Source: an uncultured Methanomicrobiales archaeon
Lineage (GTDB): Archaea > Halobacteriota > Methanomicrobia > Methanomicrobiales > Methanospirillaceae
Direction of reading: 5' to 3'
NCBI GenBank assembly: GCA_903926075.1
Contig: CAIYHQ010000020.1
Location: 1 to 48,730, forward strand
DNA: 48,730 bases
The position numbers and the translations under genes are program-made. The notes beneath the pieces are model-generated. The model was not told the origin of the DNA. It worked only from the letters and a program-made list of their open reading frames with translations, and did no database searches. Below are positions 7,801 to 16,542 of this stretch, piece after piece; the stretch's first letter is position 1, and each line of letters opens with the position of its first letter.

Positions 7801-9026
7801 TCTTTTCCCTCCTGTAATTCGACAAGCATAAGTGCCTTGTCACCAGTCTTCAATGAAATAGGATGACATTGCTCTGTGACCATCCTCCCTTCAATCAGGA
7901 ATCCTGTACATGTGACATATCGGCCAAGCATTTTCTCCTTTATCTGGTAATACAACTCATCCATACCAAGTGGGCTCGTTTCTGCGGTTTCTTTTGCAGC
8001 ATCGAGTGTGATACCCGTAAATGCCTCGACTCCTTTACGTTTTACGAGGAGGTCATATGCCTTGATACCATCATCCAGCCAGCCTTTAATTCTGAGATCA
8101 TAAACGAAATCGGGTTGATATTCATGGACAGGGCAGTAATTCTGCCGTGAAAGTACACGCTTACACCCCTCTACAGGGCACCTCTTGACAAGTCCGGAGC
8201 CGGTTGAGACCTGGACAATAACTCCTTCAACAGTAGTATCCCTGCTTGTGATAGGTGAAAATTCTTCATTGAGGGGCGTTATCATGCAGCCCGAGATATT
8301 TATTGAGAGCCTCTCATTGTATTCATCAACTGTTGCATAGTAAATGCCGTATACAATATCAGGCTTCAGGGGCTCTGCACCGGCCTCTTTCCATATTACA
8401 AATTTAATCGGGCCGCTTTCATCTGCAATGAGACCGGTCTGGAGCATACGGTCATGATTTACTTCCCACTCCTGCACGAGTTTGACTTTTACAGAATGGA
8501 CTCCGGGTTTAAGTTCCTGGATCTGAGTGAAGGACGGGATATAAGAGATGTCGTTCTCTACTGGAACTATTGTTGTTCCGCTGTGCATCTTCAGGCTTAA
8601 TGCACCTTTGTATTCATCAACAATTGCTGATTCGATGCAGTAATATTTATCCAGTTCTACCCTTTTTTGTGGTCCTTTAACCCATATAACAAATTTAATC
8701 GGCCCTGTCTCGTCAGCAATAATTCCACTCTGCGCTATTGATGGATGGTTCGAACCTGAAAGGCTCACTACCTTCCCTTCGATAGTCGCCCAGTCCCCTG
8801 CTTTCAAATCTGTAATCTTTTTAGTTTCAGAGGGCCCGGAAATAACGTTATCTATGCCATAATCGCGGGCAAATTCATTCATTACACTCCTTTCGGCTTC
8901 AGTCAGCGGGACACTGAACTCATTAATGTACCTTTTCAGTTTGGCTTCAATTATCTGAGGATCTGAAGTTATCCCTTTACTTTCCAATTTCCTGGAGATT
9001 CTTTCAACTGTATCCTGTAATGTCAT
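7797..9026 (-). CDS. rpa: Replication factor A (single-stranded DNA-binding protein, multi-OB with zinc finger)
   Basis: The 409-residue protein contains an N-terminal helical region (1-60), OB folds at roughly 70-155 and 175-250 with paired text ADETGPIKFVIW and ADESGPIKFVIW, and a third OB region from about 262 that carries a zinc site (Cys283, Cys288, Cys298, His301). It coats single-stranded DNA during replication, repair and recombination. The near-identical repeats between the first two OB folds indicate internal duplication. It is followed by the RPA-associated protein gene with ATGA overlap. It is divergent from the DUF1858 gene across 119 bp. Confidence 0.9.
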   Translation of the reverse strand: MTLQDTVERISRKLESKGITSDPQIIEAKLKRYINEFSVPLTEAERSVMNEFARDYGIDNVISGPSETKKITDLKAGDWATIEGKVVSLSGSNHPSIAQSGIIADETGPIKFVIWVKGPQKRVELDKYYCIESAIVDEYKGALSLKMHSGTTIVPVENDISYIPSFTQIQELKPGVHSVKVKLVQEWEVNHDRMLQTGLIADESGPIKFVIWKEAGAEPLKPDIVYGIYYATVDEYNERLSINISGCMITPLNEEFSPITSRDTTVEGVIVQVSTGSGLVKRCPVEGCKRVLSRQNYCPVHEYQPDFVYDLRIKGWLDDGIKAYDLLVKRKGVEAFTGITLDAAKETAETSPLGMDELYYQIKEKMLGRYVTCTGFLIEGRMVTEQCHPISLKTGDKALMLVELQEGKE

Positions 9027-9081
9027 TTTCTATCTCCGCTTTCAATATTAATTTTTATTTTGCTTATAGACCTTATCATTG

Positions 9082-9094
9082 CACGGGCTCCGTG
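9082..9094. other. Small hairpin between divergent genes
   Basis: CACGG (9082-9086) and CCGTG (9090-9094) form a perfect 5-bp inverted repeat around GCT in the 119-bp space between the RPA gene and the DUF1858 gene. It could be a regulator site or a 5' hairpin. The A/T-rich stretch ATTTTAATATTAAGG (9129-9143) just before the DUF1858 ATG is the more likely promoter and RBS zone. Confidence 0.25.
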
Positions 9095-9145
9095 AAAGTG
9101 AATAACTTCTCTAGCTTTAAGTAATGAAAATTTTAATATTAAGGT

Positions 9146-9337
9146 ATGGCGATTACCGGCGATAGTACGATTTATGACCTTCTGCAGGAAAAACCCGAGT
9201 CCAGCGATGTCCTGTTCTCATTTGGAATGGGTTGCATCGGTTGTGCAATAGCAAGAGGAGAGACGATAAAACAGGCTGCAGATGCCCACGGAATCCCTGT
9301 TGCGGAACTACTCACTGCCCTGGGGATTGAAGAGTAA
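9146..9337 (+). CDS. DUF1858 domain protein with CxxC motif
   Basis: A 63-residue protein that fits the DUF1858 family (PF08984) along its whole length: IYDLLQEKPESSDVLFSFGMGCIGCAIARGETI then helices. The CxxC (Cys-Ile-Gly-Cys) follows the GM motif typical of this family, related to the N-terminal domain of ScdA/hybrid-cluster-associated proteins. Redox or Fe-S related functions are proposed for the family but unproven. Its 3' end overlaps the convergent cysteine-rich gene by 26 bp. Confidence 0.8.
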   Translation: MAITGDSTIYDLLQEKPESSDVLFSFGMGCIGCAIARGETIKQAADAHGIPVAELLTALGIEE

Positions 9338-10139
9338 AACTTTTTCCCCTGACTTTTTTTAGTTCAGACAGACCTGCACATGGATTTTTCTTAAGGTACT
9401 CTGCTACAGGAGGTTCATGAAGCAATGTGCAGTTACTGCAGTTCCAGACCTGGTTCTTTGTATGTCCCTCCACCCACTGTCCAAGCGAAGTATCCTTACA
9501 TGGGTAATATGGGCAATAGCAGTAATCGCACCTCTGTCCTTTGAAATGGCAGGGATAGAACCTGCAGTGACCACGGTCCCATCTGACCCATTCTCCTCCT
9601 GAAAGCCGGCTGTAAATGAAGAATAAGTCATTTTCAGGGGGTTTTAACATCTCTGCCACCCCTTTCTTTATCGAAGCACAGACAATGTCAGGATTAAACC
9701 TTTTAAAATCGCCCTGTCCTTCCATTGCAACGATAAAATCACCAGGTATGATATCACTTCGGTGTTCTTCTCCCAGAGTTATCCCCGCGCAGTAACTGGT
9801 TTTAGTAAGAACTGACAAAAGAGCTGCATCTTCGAGGGACTCCCTTATCGCAACAATAATAGACAGGCGGGAATTTCCATTTTTAATAAAAGTAGTAACT
9901 GTATCTATCTGACAAATGCAGATTGGGCCAGGAAAAGAGAGAAAACCAACATAATCGTGAAAAATCCCTTCTTTTGAGGCTAATATTGCAAGATCTTTTT
10001 CTTCCCGTTCATCTTCTGATGCCACCCCGGCCCCAAGAATTATAGAGGAGAAATCCCTTAAACCGGAACCAGGGACTGTTGACGCAACCCTGAAACGGCC
10101 ATGAATAAAGAGGCTACTGTCCTTCCGATAATACCTCAT
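9312..10139 (-). CDS. CbiZ-like domain fused to COG2158 cysteine-rich domain
   Basis: Residues 180-275 form a cysteine-rich module: Cys192, 197, 204, 207, 209, 214, 234, 237 and 254, in text [22 protein letters not shown] and NCSNCTLLH. This matches the Cysteine-rich small domain family (COG2158/PF04071), common in methanogens. Residues 10-165 resemble adenosylcobinamide amidohydrolase CbiZ in layout ([15 protein letters not shown], the internal ITLGEEH and [16 protein letters not shown]). That assignment is weaker. CbiZ salvages cobinamides for B12-type cofactors, which methanogens need for methyl transfer. The gene is coupled by ATGA to the upstream zinc/glycyl-radical gene. Confidence 0.6.
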   Translation of the reverse strand: MRYYRKDSSLFIHGRFRVASTVPGSGLRDFSSIILGAGVASEDEREEKDLAILASKEGIFHDYVGFLSFPGPICICQIDTVTTFIKNGNSRLSIIVAIRESLEDAALLSVLTKTSYCAGITLGEEHRSDIIPGDFIVAMEGQGDFKRFNPDIVCASIKKGVAEMLKPPENDLFFIYSRLSGGEWVRWDRGHCRFYPCHFKGQRCDYCYCPYYPCKDTSLGQWVEGHTKNQVWNCSNCTLLHEPPVAEYLKKNPCAGLSELKKVRGKSFTLQSPGQ

Positions 10140-10498
10140 ACAATGGTATACCTTACCCGGTCCTTCAGTTCCTGCTGTTTTCCTGCATTCCAGCCTGATA
10201 CGTCCTGAAGATAACCCGTGACCCTGCTTATCTGGACAACGTCATGAGAACCGCAGTCCGGGCAGACTGCTGCATTGCAAAGAGGGCAGTAATCTATACC
10301 TGCAGATATCTCATGGTGACAATGGCAATGGTCCAGAGGGCACATTACTTTCAGGTTAACTTCCCCGCATTTCGGGCATGGACTTTCATCGACAATAAGA
10401 TGGCAGGTGAAACACTTGTATTTGCGCTCATTTGAGGGAATATCTTCAATTGACGGGTAATTTTCGAGAATTGCTTTCTGCTCGTTTGACAACTGCAT
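10136..10498 (-). CDS. Free-standing NrdD C-terminal zinc/glycyl-radical domain protein
   Basis: The 120-residue protein carries a string of Cys/His pairs ([38 protein letters not shown]) and then [20 protein letters not shown]. The last segment matches the extreme C-terminus of class III anaerobic ribonucleotide reductase, where the Gly of R-V-x-G-Y holds the radical and four Cys bind zinc. The 500+ residue catalytic barrel of NrdD is absent. It may be a replacement radical domain, as GrcA is for pyruvate formate-lyase, or a subunit of a split reductase. It is followed by the CbiZ-like gene with ATGA overlap. Confidence 0.65.
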   Translation of the reverse strand: MQLSNEQKAILENYPSIEDIPSNERKYKCFTCHLIVDESPCPKCGEVNLKVMCPLDHCHCHHEISAGIDYCPLCNAAVCPDCGSHDVVQISRVTGYLQDVSGWNAGKQQELKDRVRYTIV

Positions 10499-10524
10499 AG
10501 TATCAGGTCAGGAAGTGATAGGGG

Positions 10525-11184
10525 TTAATTTTTGGGTTCATTGCATGCAGATTTGAGGATATTCCTGTAGTATGCTGAACGTACCCCCGGTTCAGCATTT
10601 TCGTAAATATCACGTCCGACAATAATGCTATCGACAAAAGGTGCAACGGACACTATATCTCCTCCCTGCGCTCCAATTCCGGGTGATAATATCTTCTTAC
10701 TGCCTATTATCTCCCTCAAAGCTGCAACATGCGGGGGCCTGGTGGCAGGAGCGATTATTCCATCAGCATCATATTGAACAGACATATGTGCTATAGATTC
10801 AGTGGTATCTTTCTGAAAAAACCTGGTGGCCCCGGGGTGGCTCATTTCAGCTACAACATAACAATCTCCACCATATGCATGTGCAGTACTGACACAGGCT
10901 TCAAGCGAGTCTTCTCCTGTGAATCCATGACATATTATCGCTGAAAACCCGGAAGAAAAGACTGATTCCAAAATTAATTTGTCTGTTGAGGGGATATCTG
11001 CAACTTTAAAATCCGCAATAAGGGGAAGTCCTGTATCTGCGAGCTCACGAGCTATGGACATTCCGGTATTAAGTACCAATGGATACCCTAACTTTATTCC
11101 ATCAATATACGGTGCACATGATGTGCTTATCGATAATGCCTTTTTACGGGTGACGACATCGAGAGCAAGTATCAATCCGGTCAT
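10525..11184 (-). CDS. pyrF: Orotidine 5'-phosphate decarboxylase
   Basis: The 219-residue TIM-barrel protein has the ODCase signatures LALDV, DGIKLGYPL with the catalytic Lys, and ADFKVADIPST with the D-x-K-x2-D tetrad. Near the end are SPGIGAQGG and IIVGRDIY, the phosphate-binding loop. It performs the last step of UMP synthesis. The ATG overlaps the stop of the deoxyhypusine synthase gene (tcat at 11181-11184), so the two form an operon although their pathways are unrelated. Confidence 0.93.
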   Translation of the reverse strand: MTGLILALDVVTRKKALSISTSCAPYIDGIKLGYPLVLNTGMSIARELADTGLPLIADFKVADIPSTDKLILESVFSSGFSAIICHGFTGEDSLEACVSTAHAYGGDCYVVAEMSHPGATRFFQKDTTESIAHMSVQYDADGIIAPATRPPHVAALREIIGSKKILSPGIGAQGGDIVSVAPFVDSIIVGRDIYENAEPGVRSAYYRNILKSACNEPKN

Positions 11185-12110
11185 TTCTCAAGCCTCTCAT
11201 ACACTGCCGCAACAAGCAACGGTAATGTAATTGTAGCGTCCGCATAGACCGTCACCGCCTTTGCTTCAGGTGTAACCTTACCCCATGATCTGGCCTCATC
11301 CAGGGTGGCACCGGACAGGCCACCAAGGTCAGGCCGATCTCCGGTGAGTTGAACCGCATAATCAAACCCGTTAGGTGTCATGAGCATGCTTTGAAGTATG
11401 AAGTTTTTTGGAACCCCGCCCCCTATAATAAAAACACCGGCTTTTTTTGCATTAAAACAACTGTCAAGAAGCTCGTTCATGTCAGTGAAGGCATCTATCT
11501 TCAGTTTCCCAGCCTGTTTATAGAGCCAGTACTGCAGGCCTATCATGGAGTCTGAAAGCGCAGGACAAAATACGGGAATGTTTTTTTTAGAAGCTGACGC
11601 GAGTATGCCGTTTGGCAGCCGTTTTCCTATCTCATTTAGAATCTGAAGGATGCTGTAAGGTGAATCGTCTGAAAGTGACGAGAAGAGGTCCTGCATAAAA
11701 GTTTCGAATACGAGGAATGCATCATTAGGGAGAAATACATCATATATACGGTTTATTTCGTCTTTCCTCAGATCGACATCAGAAACACATGAACTGCCAT
11801 GGTAATGGTGGCAGCCGAGTGCCTCAATTATATCATGTGTCAGGTTTGCACCGGTTGAAACGAGGATGTCAATTAATCCTTTATCAATCATATCTGAAAC
11901 AATTGCGCGCATACCTGCCGGAACCATTGCCCCTGCAAACCCGAAAAACTTCAGGACCTCTTTATCAATATACATTGTTTGGAGGATATCACAAGCCCTT
12001 GCAAGGGCACCTCCATTGTAAGCCCCTGCCCCTTTAAACTCAGAAAAAAGCTCACCAACGGTCATTCCCGCCTTTAACCTGATATGTCTGACTTCCTCAC
12101 CGCATTCCAT
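11181..12110 (-). CDS. dys: Deoxyhypusine synthase
   Basis: This 309-residue protein transfers the aminobutyl group of spermidine to a lysine of aIF5A. Recognised text includes YNGGALARACDILQ, STGANLTHD, GGGVPKNFILQ, NGFDYAVQLT and the catalytic lysine in ARSWGK, followed by VTVYADATITLPLLV. The length is normal for the archaeal enzyme. It leads a two-gene unit with pyrF. Confidence 0.92.
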   Translation of the reverse strand: MECGEEVRHIRLKAGMTVGELFSEFKGAGAYNGGALARACDILQTMYIDKEVLKFFGFAGAMVPAGMRAIVSDMIDKGLIDILVSTGANLTHDIIEALGCHHYHGSSCVSDVDLRKDEINRIYDVFLPNDAFLVFETFMQDLFSSLSDDSPYSILQILNEIGKRLPNGILASASKKNIPVFCPALSDSMIGLQYWLYKQAGKLKIDAFTDMNELLDSCFNAKKAGVFIIGGGVPKNFILQSMLMTPNGFDYAVQLTGDRPDLGGLSGATLDEARSWGKVTPEAKAVTVYADATITLPLLVAAVYERLEK

Positions 12111-12151
12111 TCTAGTATAATTGGTTGAATGCTATTATGGCCTTTTTCAAT

Positions 12152-13399
12152 TCATTCTTTTTTCAGGACTCCTATGGCAGTACCTTCCTGGAACCTTGCA
12201 AGTGGTTTTGCAAGGTGGCGTCTGGCTATGGAAGGAACTTCATACCAGCCTGGTGTGAGTTCGCGGGGAGTAATTGTTTTTTCAGAATCCATTGTCTTTT
12301 CATGGCAGGTCCGGCACTTGTATCCTTTCTTTATTCCAGCACTTTTCATTCGTTTTGAACACTTCTGACAGACAGGCGGACGTATTTTGAGATTTTCTGC
12401 AAGCTGTGCAACATAAACTTTTTCAAGGTTCAGGCTCCCGTTCTTATAACTTCCAAAGACAACTATTGAATCTCCTGGAATAAGTGCCCTGATTACATCA
12501 CGGAATTTTTTTGTGGGTTCATATGCCATGCAGACGATGGATAGATGATCACTTTCAATCCTTACCGATACATGCCCCCCTGTACCTGTTTGTGGCATGC
12601 CTGAAACTGTTCCATTAAACCTGTAAGAGTGCCCTTCGATAAGTCCTCCATCTTTGTAAATAAGGATGTGTCCGTCTGTGCCCTGGTTTGTAACAAACAT
12701 CTGTTCAATTCCCACAGGTTCAGACTTGACTGCAGATCTTGCAAGTTGTATCCATTCAGGACTTTCACCGCGAATTCCAAAAAGGACCGGGTCAGGTGTG
12801 TGAGGGACACAGACAACAACATCATTTTCGCTATCAACCGAGTCCCATGTATGGGGAAATGTCAATAATTCAGCTGAAAATAGTGAATTTTTGTCAACAG
12901 ACCGTATTGTGCCAAAAGAACCAGCGAGGCGGTAAGTCAGAAGCTCGAAAGTCCAGTCATCATTTTCTGCTGCAACAGCAGCAGTTGCTCCGATTAGACC
13001 ACGACCAAGTTTATACCCTTTAAAAATTGCTTTGTTCGAATCCAGGATTTTTACAGCTTCCTCAATGGTACAGAAAGAAGTAAGGGCTTTTCTATAAAAT
13101 TCAACCGGAAGTTGTTCTTCAGTTACAACAACGCCAGGGTGCGTATTAGGTGCATTCAACATTCCTAGTTCTTCAACAGACCTGCAGGTGAGTTCAAATG
13201 CCTCATTCGGGTCCCCTTCAACCAGAATCGCTATCGCAGCATTTCCTCGTGTCTTCTCCCTGACATTCGGATTCAACCTGACAAGTCTTGCTTCCCTGAC
13301 TGGAAATCCTTGTTTCTCTAATCTTTTAATCAGAACTGATGCAAGATACGTTGTGCACATCCCTTCCGGAGAATCTGTATCATCAATCCCAATACGCAT
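12152..13399 (-). CDS. tiaS: tRNA(Ile2) 2-agmatinylcytidine synthetase
   Basis: The 415-residue protein begins RIGIDDTDSPEGMCTTYLA, the TiaS hallmark with the Asp-rich kinase-like site. It later has an OB-type nucleic-acid-binding region and, near the C-terminus, a zinc ribbon CQKCSKRM...CRTCHEK. TiaS attaches agmatine to cytidine 34 of tRNA-Ile2 so that it reads AUA. The ATG at 13399 was chosen because the conserved domain starts there; an in-frame start at 13417 adds six residues. It is divergent from the regulator at 13443. Confidence 0.92.
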   Translation of the reverse strand: MRIGIDDTDSPEGMCTTYLASVLIKRLEKQGFPVREARLVRLNPNVREKTRGNAAIAILVEGDPNEAFELTCRSVEELGMLNAPNTHPGVVVTEEQLPVEFYRKALTSFCTIEEAVKILDSNKAIFKGYKLGRGLIGATAAVAAENDDWTFELLTYRLAGSFGTIRSVDKNSLFSAELLTFPHTWDSVDSENDVVVCVPHTPDPVLFGIRGESPEWIQLARSAVKSEPVGIEQMFVTNQGTDGHILIYKDGGLIEGHSYRFNGTVSGMPQTGTGGHVSVRIESDHLSIVCMAYEPTKKFRDVIRALIPGDSIVVFGSYKNGSLNLEKVYVAQLAENLKIRPPVCQKCSKRMKSAGIKKGYKCRTCHEKTMDSEKTITPRELTPGWYEVPSIARRHLAKPLARFQEGTAIGVLKKE

Positions 13400-13442
13400 G
13401 CTTAATTTTATTAACATCAGCCACCGATAATCCTCACCGAGG

Positions 13443-14357
13443 ATGACTCAGGAGCGGCTTCTCCAGAAAGTCGCGAGCGTAATGCTCATTGCAGACTTTG
13501 AGGTCTCAGACAGGTTCAGCATGAGACCTAGAAGTTTTGATATGATAGCAAGAAGGGGTACGACAATAATTGTCATAAAAGTCGTATCACACATCGATAG
13601 CGCAAGTGATGAACTGGCGGCCGACCTGGACCAGGTCGCCATATCCCTGAAAGGTTCGCCACTCATCATTGGTGAGAGGGCCCGTGACGGAGACCTCGAA
13701 CGTGGGACAGTTTACCTAAGATATGGAATTTACGCAGTAAGCATCTCTACACTGCATGACTTTTTTGTTGAAAACGTTCCACCTCTTATTTATGCGTCTC
13801 CAGGCGGCCTTTATGTCAATATCGGCGGGAATGCACTAAGAGAAGCACGTGAAGCACATAACCTGTCATTAGGAGATCTGGGCCAGCTGCTGGGTGTTTC
13901 CCGAAGGGCAATAAGCAAGTATGAGAGTGGAATGAGCACTTCTGTAGATATAGCCATAAGATTAGAGGAAATCTTTGAGCAGGAAGTTATCGAGCCAATA
14001 GACCTTCTTAGATACTCTTCGCGTCTAAGGCCCGGGGAAAAAGAGACCCTTTCAAATGGAACCATGGCATTTTTGTGTGAGATAGGCGTAGAACTCCAGA
14101 GAGTAAGACGGGCACCATTTCAGGTCCTTATTACATGGAGAAACCATGCCATACTTACTGCATATGGGACATCACAGAAGGTAGTAAAGCGCGCTACTCT
14201 GATCGGAAACCTTTCTAAAATTACAAAAACCCATGCCATGTGTGTGACTACGGATGAGGTGATCCGAAAGCGCATCGGCCAGACCCTTGTTGTCTGGGAG
14301 GAGCAGCTCCACGAGATTGAAGATGGAGACGCATTGATAGCAATGGTCGATGAGTAG
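13443..14357 (+). CDS. HTH transcriptional regulator (COG1395 type)
   Basis: The 304-residue protein has an N-terminal domain with a restriction-endonuclease-like look ([29 protein letters not shown]), then a Cro/C1-type HTH at about residues 129-185 ([31 protein letters not shown]), and a C-terminal domain. This archaeal family is annotated as a putative HTH-type transcriptional regulator. The ATG at 13443 is preceded by GAGG. It is 50 bp upstream of and co-directional with the thermosome gene, but the latter has its own TATA box, so a regulatory link is only suggestive. Confidence 0.85.
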   Translation: MTQERLLQKVASVMLIADFEVSDRFSMRPRSFDMIARRGTTIIVIKVVSHIDSASDELAADLDQVAISLKGSPLIIGERARDGDLERGTVYLRYGIYAVSISTLHDFFVENVPPLIYASPGGLYVNIGGNALREAREAHNLSLGDLGQLLGVSRRAISKYESGMSTSVDIAIRLEEIFEQEVIEPIDLLRYSSRLRPGEKETLSNGTMAFLCEIGVELQRVRRAPFQVLITWRNHAILTAYGTSQKVVKRATLIGNLSKITKTHAMCVTTDEVIRKRIGQTLVVWEEQLHEIEDGDALIAMVDE

Positions 14358-14360
14358 CTA

Positions 14361-14370
14361 TTATATATAG
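14361..14370 (+). promoter_or_regulatory. TATA box of the thermosome gene
   Basis: TTATATATAG lies 38-47 bp upstream of the thermosome ATG at 14408. This leaves room for a leader of about 15-20 nt carrying GGTGA (14399-14403) 4-5 nt before the start. It sits just past the stop of the upstream regulator, so the chaperonin gene likely has its own promoter. Confidence 0.6.
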
Positions 14371-14407
14371 AACTACTAACCACCCTTTCTGCACAACGGT
14401 GATACAT

Positions 14408-16054
14408 ATGTCTACACAACTCGGCGGACAGCCAATATTAATCCTTAAAGAAGGAAGTTCCAGAACCCGTGGGCGGGATGCACAGAGTATGAACATTGCA
14501 GCAGCAAAAGCAGTTGCAAGTGCAGTAAGAACGACCCTCGGACCAAAAGGCATGGACAAGATGCTCGTTGACACCCTCGGTGATGTTGTAATCACAAATG
14601 ATGGTGTTACAATCCTGAAAGAAATGGATATCGAGCATCCTGCAGCAAAAATGATGGTAGAGGTCGCAAAGACCCAGGATGACGAAGTCGGAGACGGGAC
14701 CACAACTGCAGTAGTTATTGCAGGTGAACTCCTCAAGCGCTCTGAAGACCTCCTTGAACAGGACGTACACCCGACAGTAATCGCGCAGGGATACAGGGAA
14801 GCAGCAGAGAAGGCACAGGCAATTCTTAAAGATATAGCAATAGATGTTAAAGCTAATGACACTGTTCTTTTAAAGAAGATAGCCGAGACTGCAATGACAG
14901 GAAAAGGCGCAGAGGCCGCAAAGGACAAACTCTGTGACCTTGTTGTGAAAGCTGTGATGATGGTTGCAGATGAAGACGGAACCGTCGACACTGACAATAT
15001 CAAGATAGAGAAGAAGGTCGGAGGGTCAATCGAAGACTCTGAGATAATTGAGGGGATGCTCATCGATAAGGAACGTGTGCACCCTTCAATGCCAAAAATC
15101 GTAAAGAATGCAAAGATCCTCCTCCTCAATGCAGCAGTTGAGTTCAAAAAGACAGAAGTCGATGCTGAGATTAATATCACAAGCCCTGACCAGCTCCAGG
15201 CATTTCTTGACGAGGAAGAGCGCATGATAAAGTCGATTGTCGACAAAATCGTTGCAAGTGGCGCAAATGTTCTCTTCTGCCAGAAGGGTATTGATGACAT
15301 CGCACAACACTTCCTTGCAAAGGCCGGAGTTTTTGCAACCCGCAGAGTCAAGAAAAGTGATATGGAGAAGCTTGCTCGTGCAACAGGTGCGAGCCTTGTC
15401 TCAAGCATTGACGCAATATCGAAACAGGAACTCGGCCATGCGGGACTTGTTGAAGAGCGCAAGGTATCCGGCGAAGAGATGATCTTTGTCGAGCAATGTA
15501 AAAACCCAAAAGCGGTCTCAATTATTGTCCGCGGCGGGACCGAGCACGTTGTTGATGAACTGGAGCGTGCAATTGACGATGCATACTCAGTCGTATCTGT
15601 TGTCCTTGAAGACAAGAAATACGTCCCTGGCGGCGGTGCACCTGAAATAGAACTCTCACTCAGACTCCGTGAATATGCAGCAAGTGTTGGTGGCAGGGCT
15701 CAGCTTGCTATTGAAGCATTTGCAACAGCACTCGAGATAATTCCAAGGACCCTTGCAGAGAACGCAGGCCTTGACCCTATTGACATGCTTGTTGAGCTCC
15801 GCTCAGCACACGAGAAAGGAAAGAAGACAGTAGGACTTGATGTATTCGAAGGAAAAGCAGTAGACATGCTGAAAGCAGGCGTTGTCGAGCCGCTCCGTGT
15901 CAAGACCCAGGCAATTGCATCTGCAGCTGAAGCTGCAGTCATGATTCTGAGGATTGACGATGTTATCGCATCATCCAAATCTGCAGCACCACCAGCAGGA
16001 GGACCTGGAGGAATGGGCGGCATGGGTGACATGGGCGGTATGGGTGACTATTAA
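14408..16054 (+). CDS. thsA: Thermosome subunit (group II chaperonin)
   Basis: A 548-residue ATP-dependent chaperonin subunit. Motifs are [16 protein letters not shown], the nucleotide-binding [10 protein letters not shown], the helical-protrusion region, [26 protein letters not shown] and the Gly-Met-rich tail [12 protein letters not shown]. The start at 14408 follows GGTGA at normal spacing; a GTG at 14399 in the same frame lacks this. Subunits form double eight- or nine-membered rings that fold cytosolic proteins. Only one subunit gene is in the window. T-rich tracts follow the stop. Confidence 0.95.
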   Translation: MSTQLGGQPILILKEGSSRTRGRDAQSMNIAAAKAVASAVRTTLGPKGMDKMLVDTLGDVVITNDGVTILKEMDIEHPAAKMMVEVAKTQDDEVGDGTTTAVVIAGELLKRSEDLLEQDVHPTVIAQGYREAAEKAQAILKDIAIDVKANDTVLLKKIAETAMTGKGAEAAKDKLCDLVVKAVMMVADEDGTVDTDNIKIEKKVGGSIEDSEIIEGMLIDKERVHPSMPKIVKNAKILLLNAAVEFKKTEVDAEINITSPDQLQAFLDEEERMIKSIVDKIVASGANVLFCQKGIDDIAQHFLAKAGVFATRRVKKSDMEKLARATGASLVSSIDAISKQELGHAGLVEERKVSGEEMIFVEQCKNPKAVSIIVRGGTEHVVDELERAIDDAYSVVSVVLEDKKYVPGGGAPEIELSLRLREYAASVGGRAQLAIEAFATALEIIPRTLAENAGLDPIDMLVELRSAHEKGKKTVGLDVFEGKAVDMLKAGVVEPLRVKTQAIASAAEAAVMILRIDDVIASSKSAAPPAGGPGGMGGMGDMGGMGDY

Positions 16055-16080
16055 ATCCACTCTTCAACTTCTCACGAATC

Positions 16081-16100
16081 TATTTTTAAAATCTGTTTTT
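16081..16100 (+). terminator. Oligo-T terminator after thermosome gene
   Basis: Two runs of five T (16083-16087 and 16096-16100) follow the stop at 16054 within 50 bases, matching the U-rich intrinsic terminators typical of archaea. Confidence 0.45.
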
Positions 16101-16146
16101 CAAAAATTTCCGAAAGTCATTTATCCTCTCCATAGTATCATATTCC

Positions 16147-16515
16147 ATGGAAGAGCGGTTCATCGCAACTAAGTACAGGACAGACTGTTATCAATGCAAA
16201 AATATTACTGACCAGGCGATCAGGGCAGTTCCGTACCAGGCAAAAGTTGTCTGTTCCTCATGTGGGGGCACCAGGGTATTTATACCAAAAAATGAGGACA
16301 TTGCAAAACCCGGCCAGTTTATGAAGCCTGACTGTTACCCGGTCTGGAGCCTGTCAGAAGAGGCATTATGCCGGAATTGCGGTAAGAGAGGACCTCATGA
16401 ACTTTCTATAGGATGCAGAGTCTTTACGGTCAGGTGTGAAAACTGTGGATTTACACACTTTTACAAGTTTGACCTGGAATATATTGCAGAATCGATTGCT
16501 GATGAACTGGTCTAA
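16147..16515 (+). CDS. Zinc-ribbon protein of unknown function
   Basis: This 122-residue protein has four Cys pairs: CYQCKN (residues 14-17), CSSCGG, CRNCGK and CENCGF, spaced as two or more treble-clef/zinc ribbons with a short hydrophobic C-terminal helix. I do not recognise a named family. It stands alone between the thermosome gene (co-directional, own short intergenic region) and a convergent potassium channel gene. The Cys pattern suggests nucleic acid or protein binding, which is inference. Confidence 0.65.
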   Translation: MEERFIATKYRTDCYQCKNITDQAIRAVPYQAKVVCSSCGGTRVFIPKNEDIAKPGQFMKPDCYPVWSLSEEALCRNCGKRGPHELSIGCRVFTVRCENCGFTHFYKFDLEYIAESIADELV

Positions 16516-16542
16516 TTTTTTAACAATATTGCGAATAAGGAA

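Noticed and set aside
14248-15615. A 455-codon open frame on the minus strand
   Set aside because: It lies antisense to the thermosome gene, is unusually rich in Ser, Thr and Ile and matches no family; it is a shadow of the strong codon bias on the plus strand.
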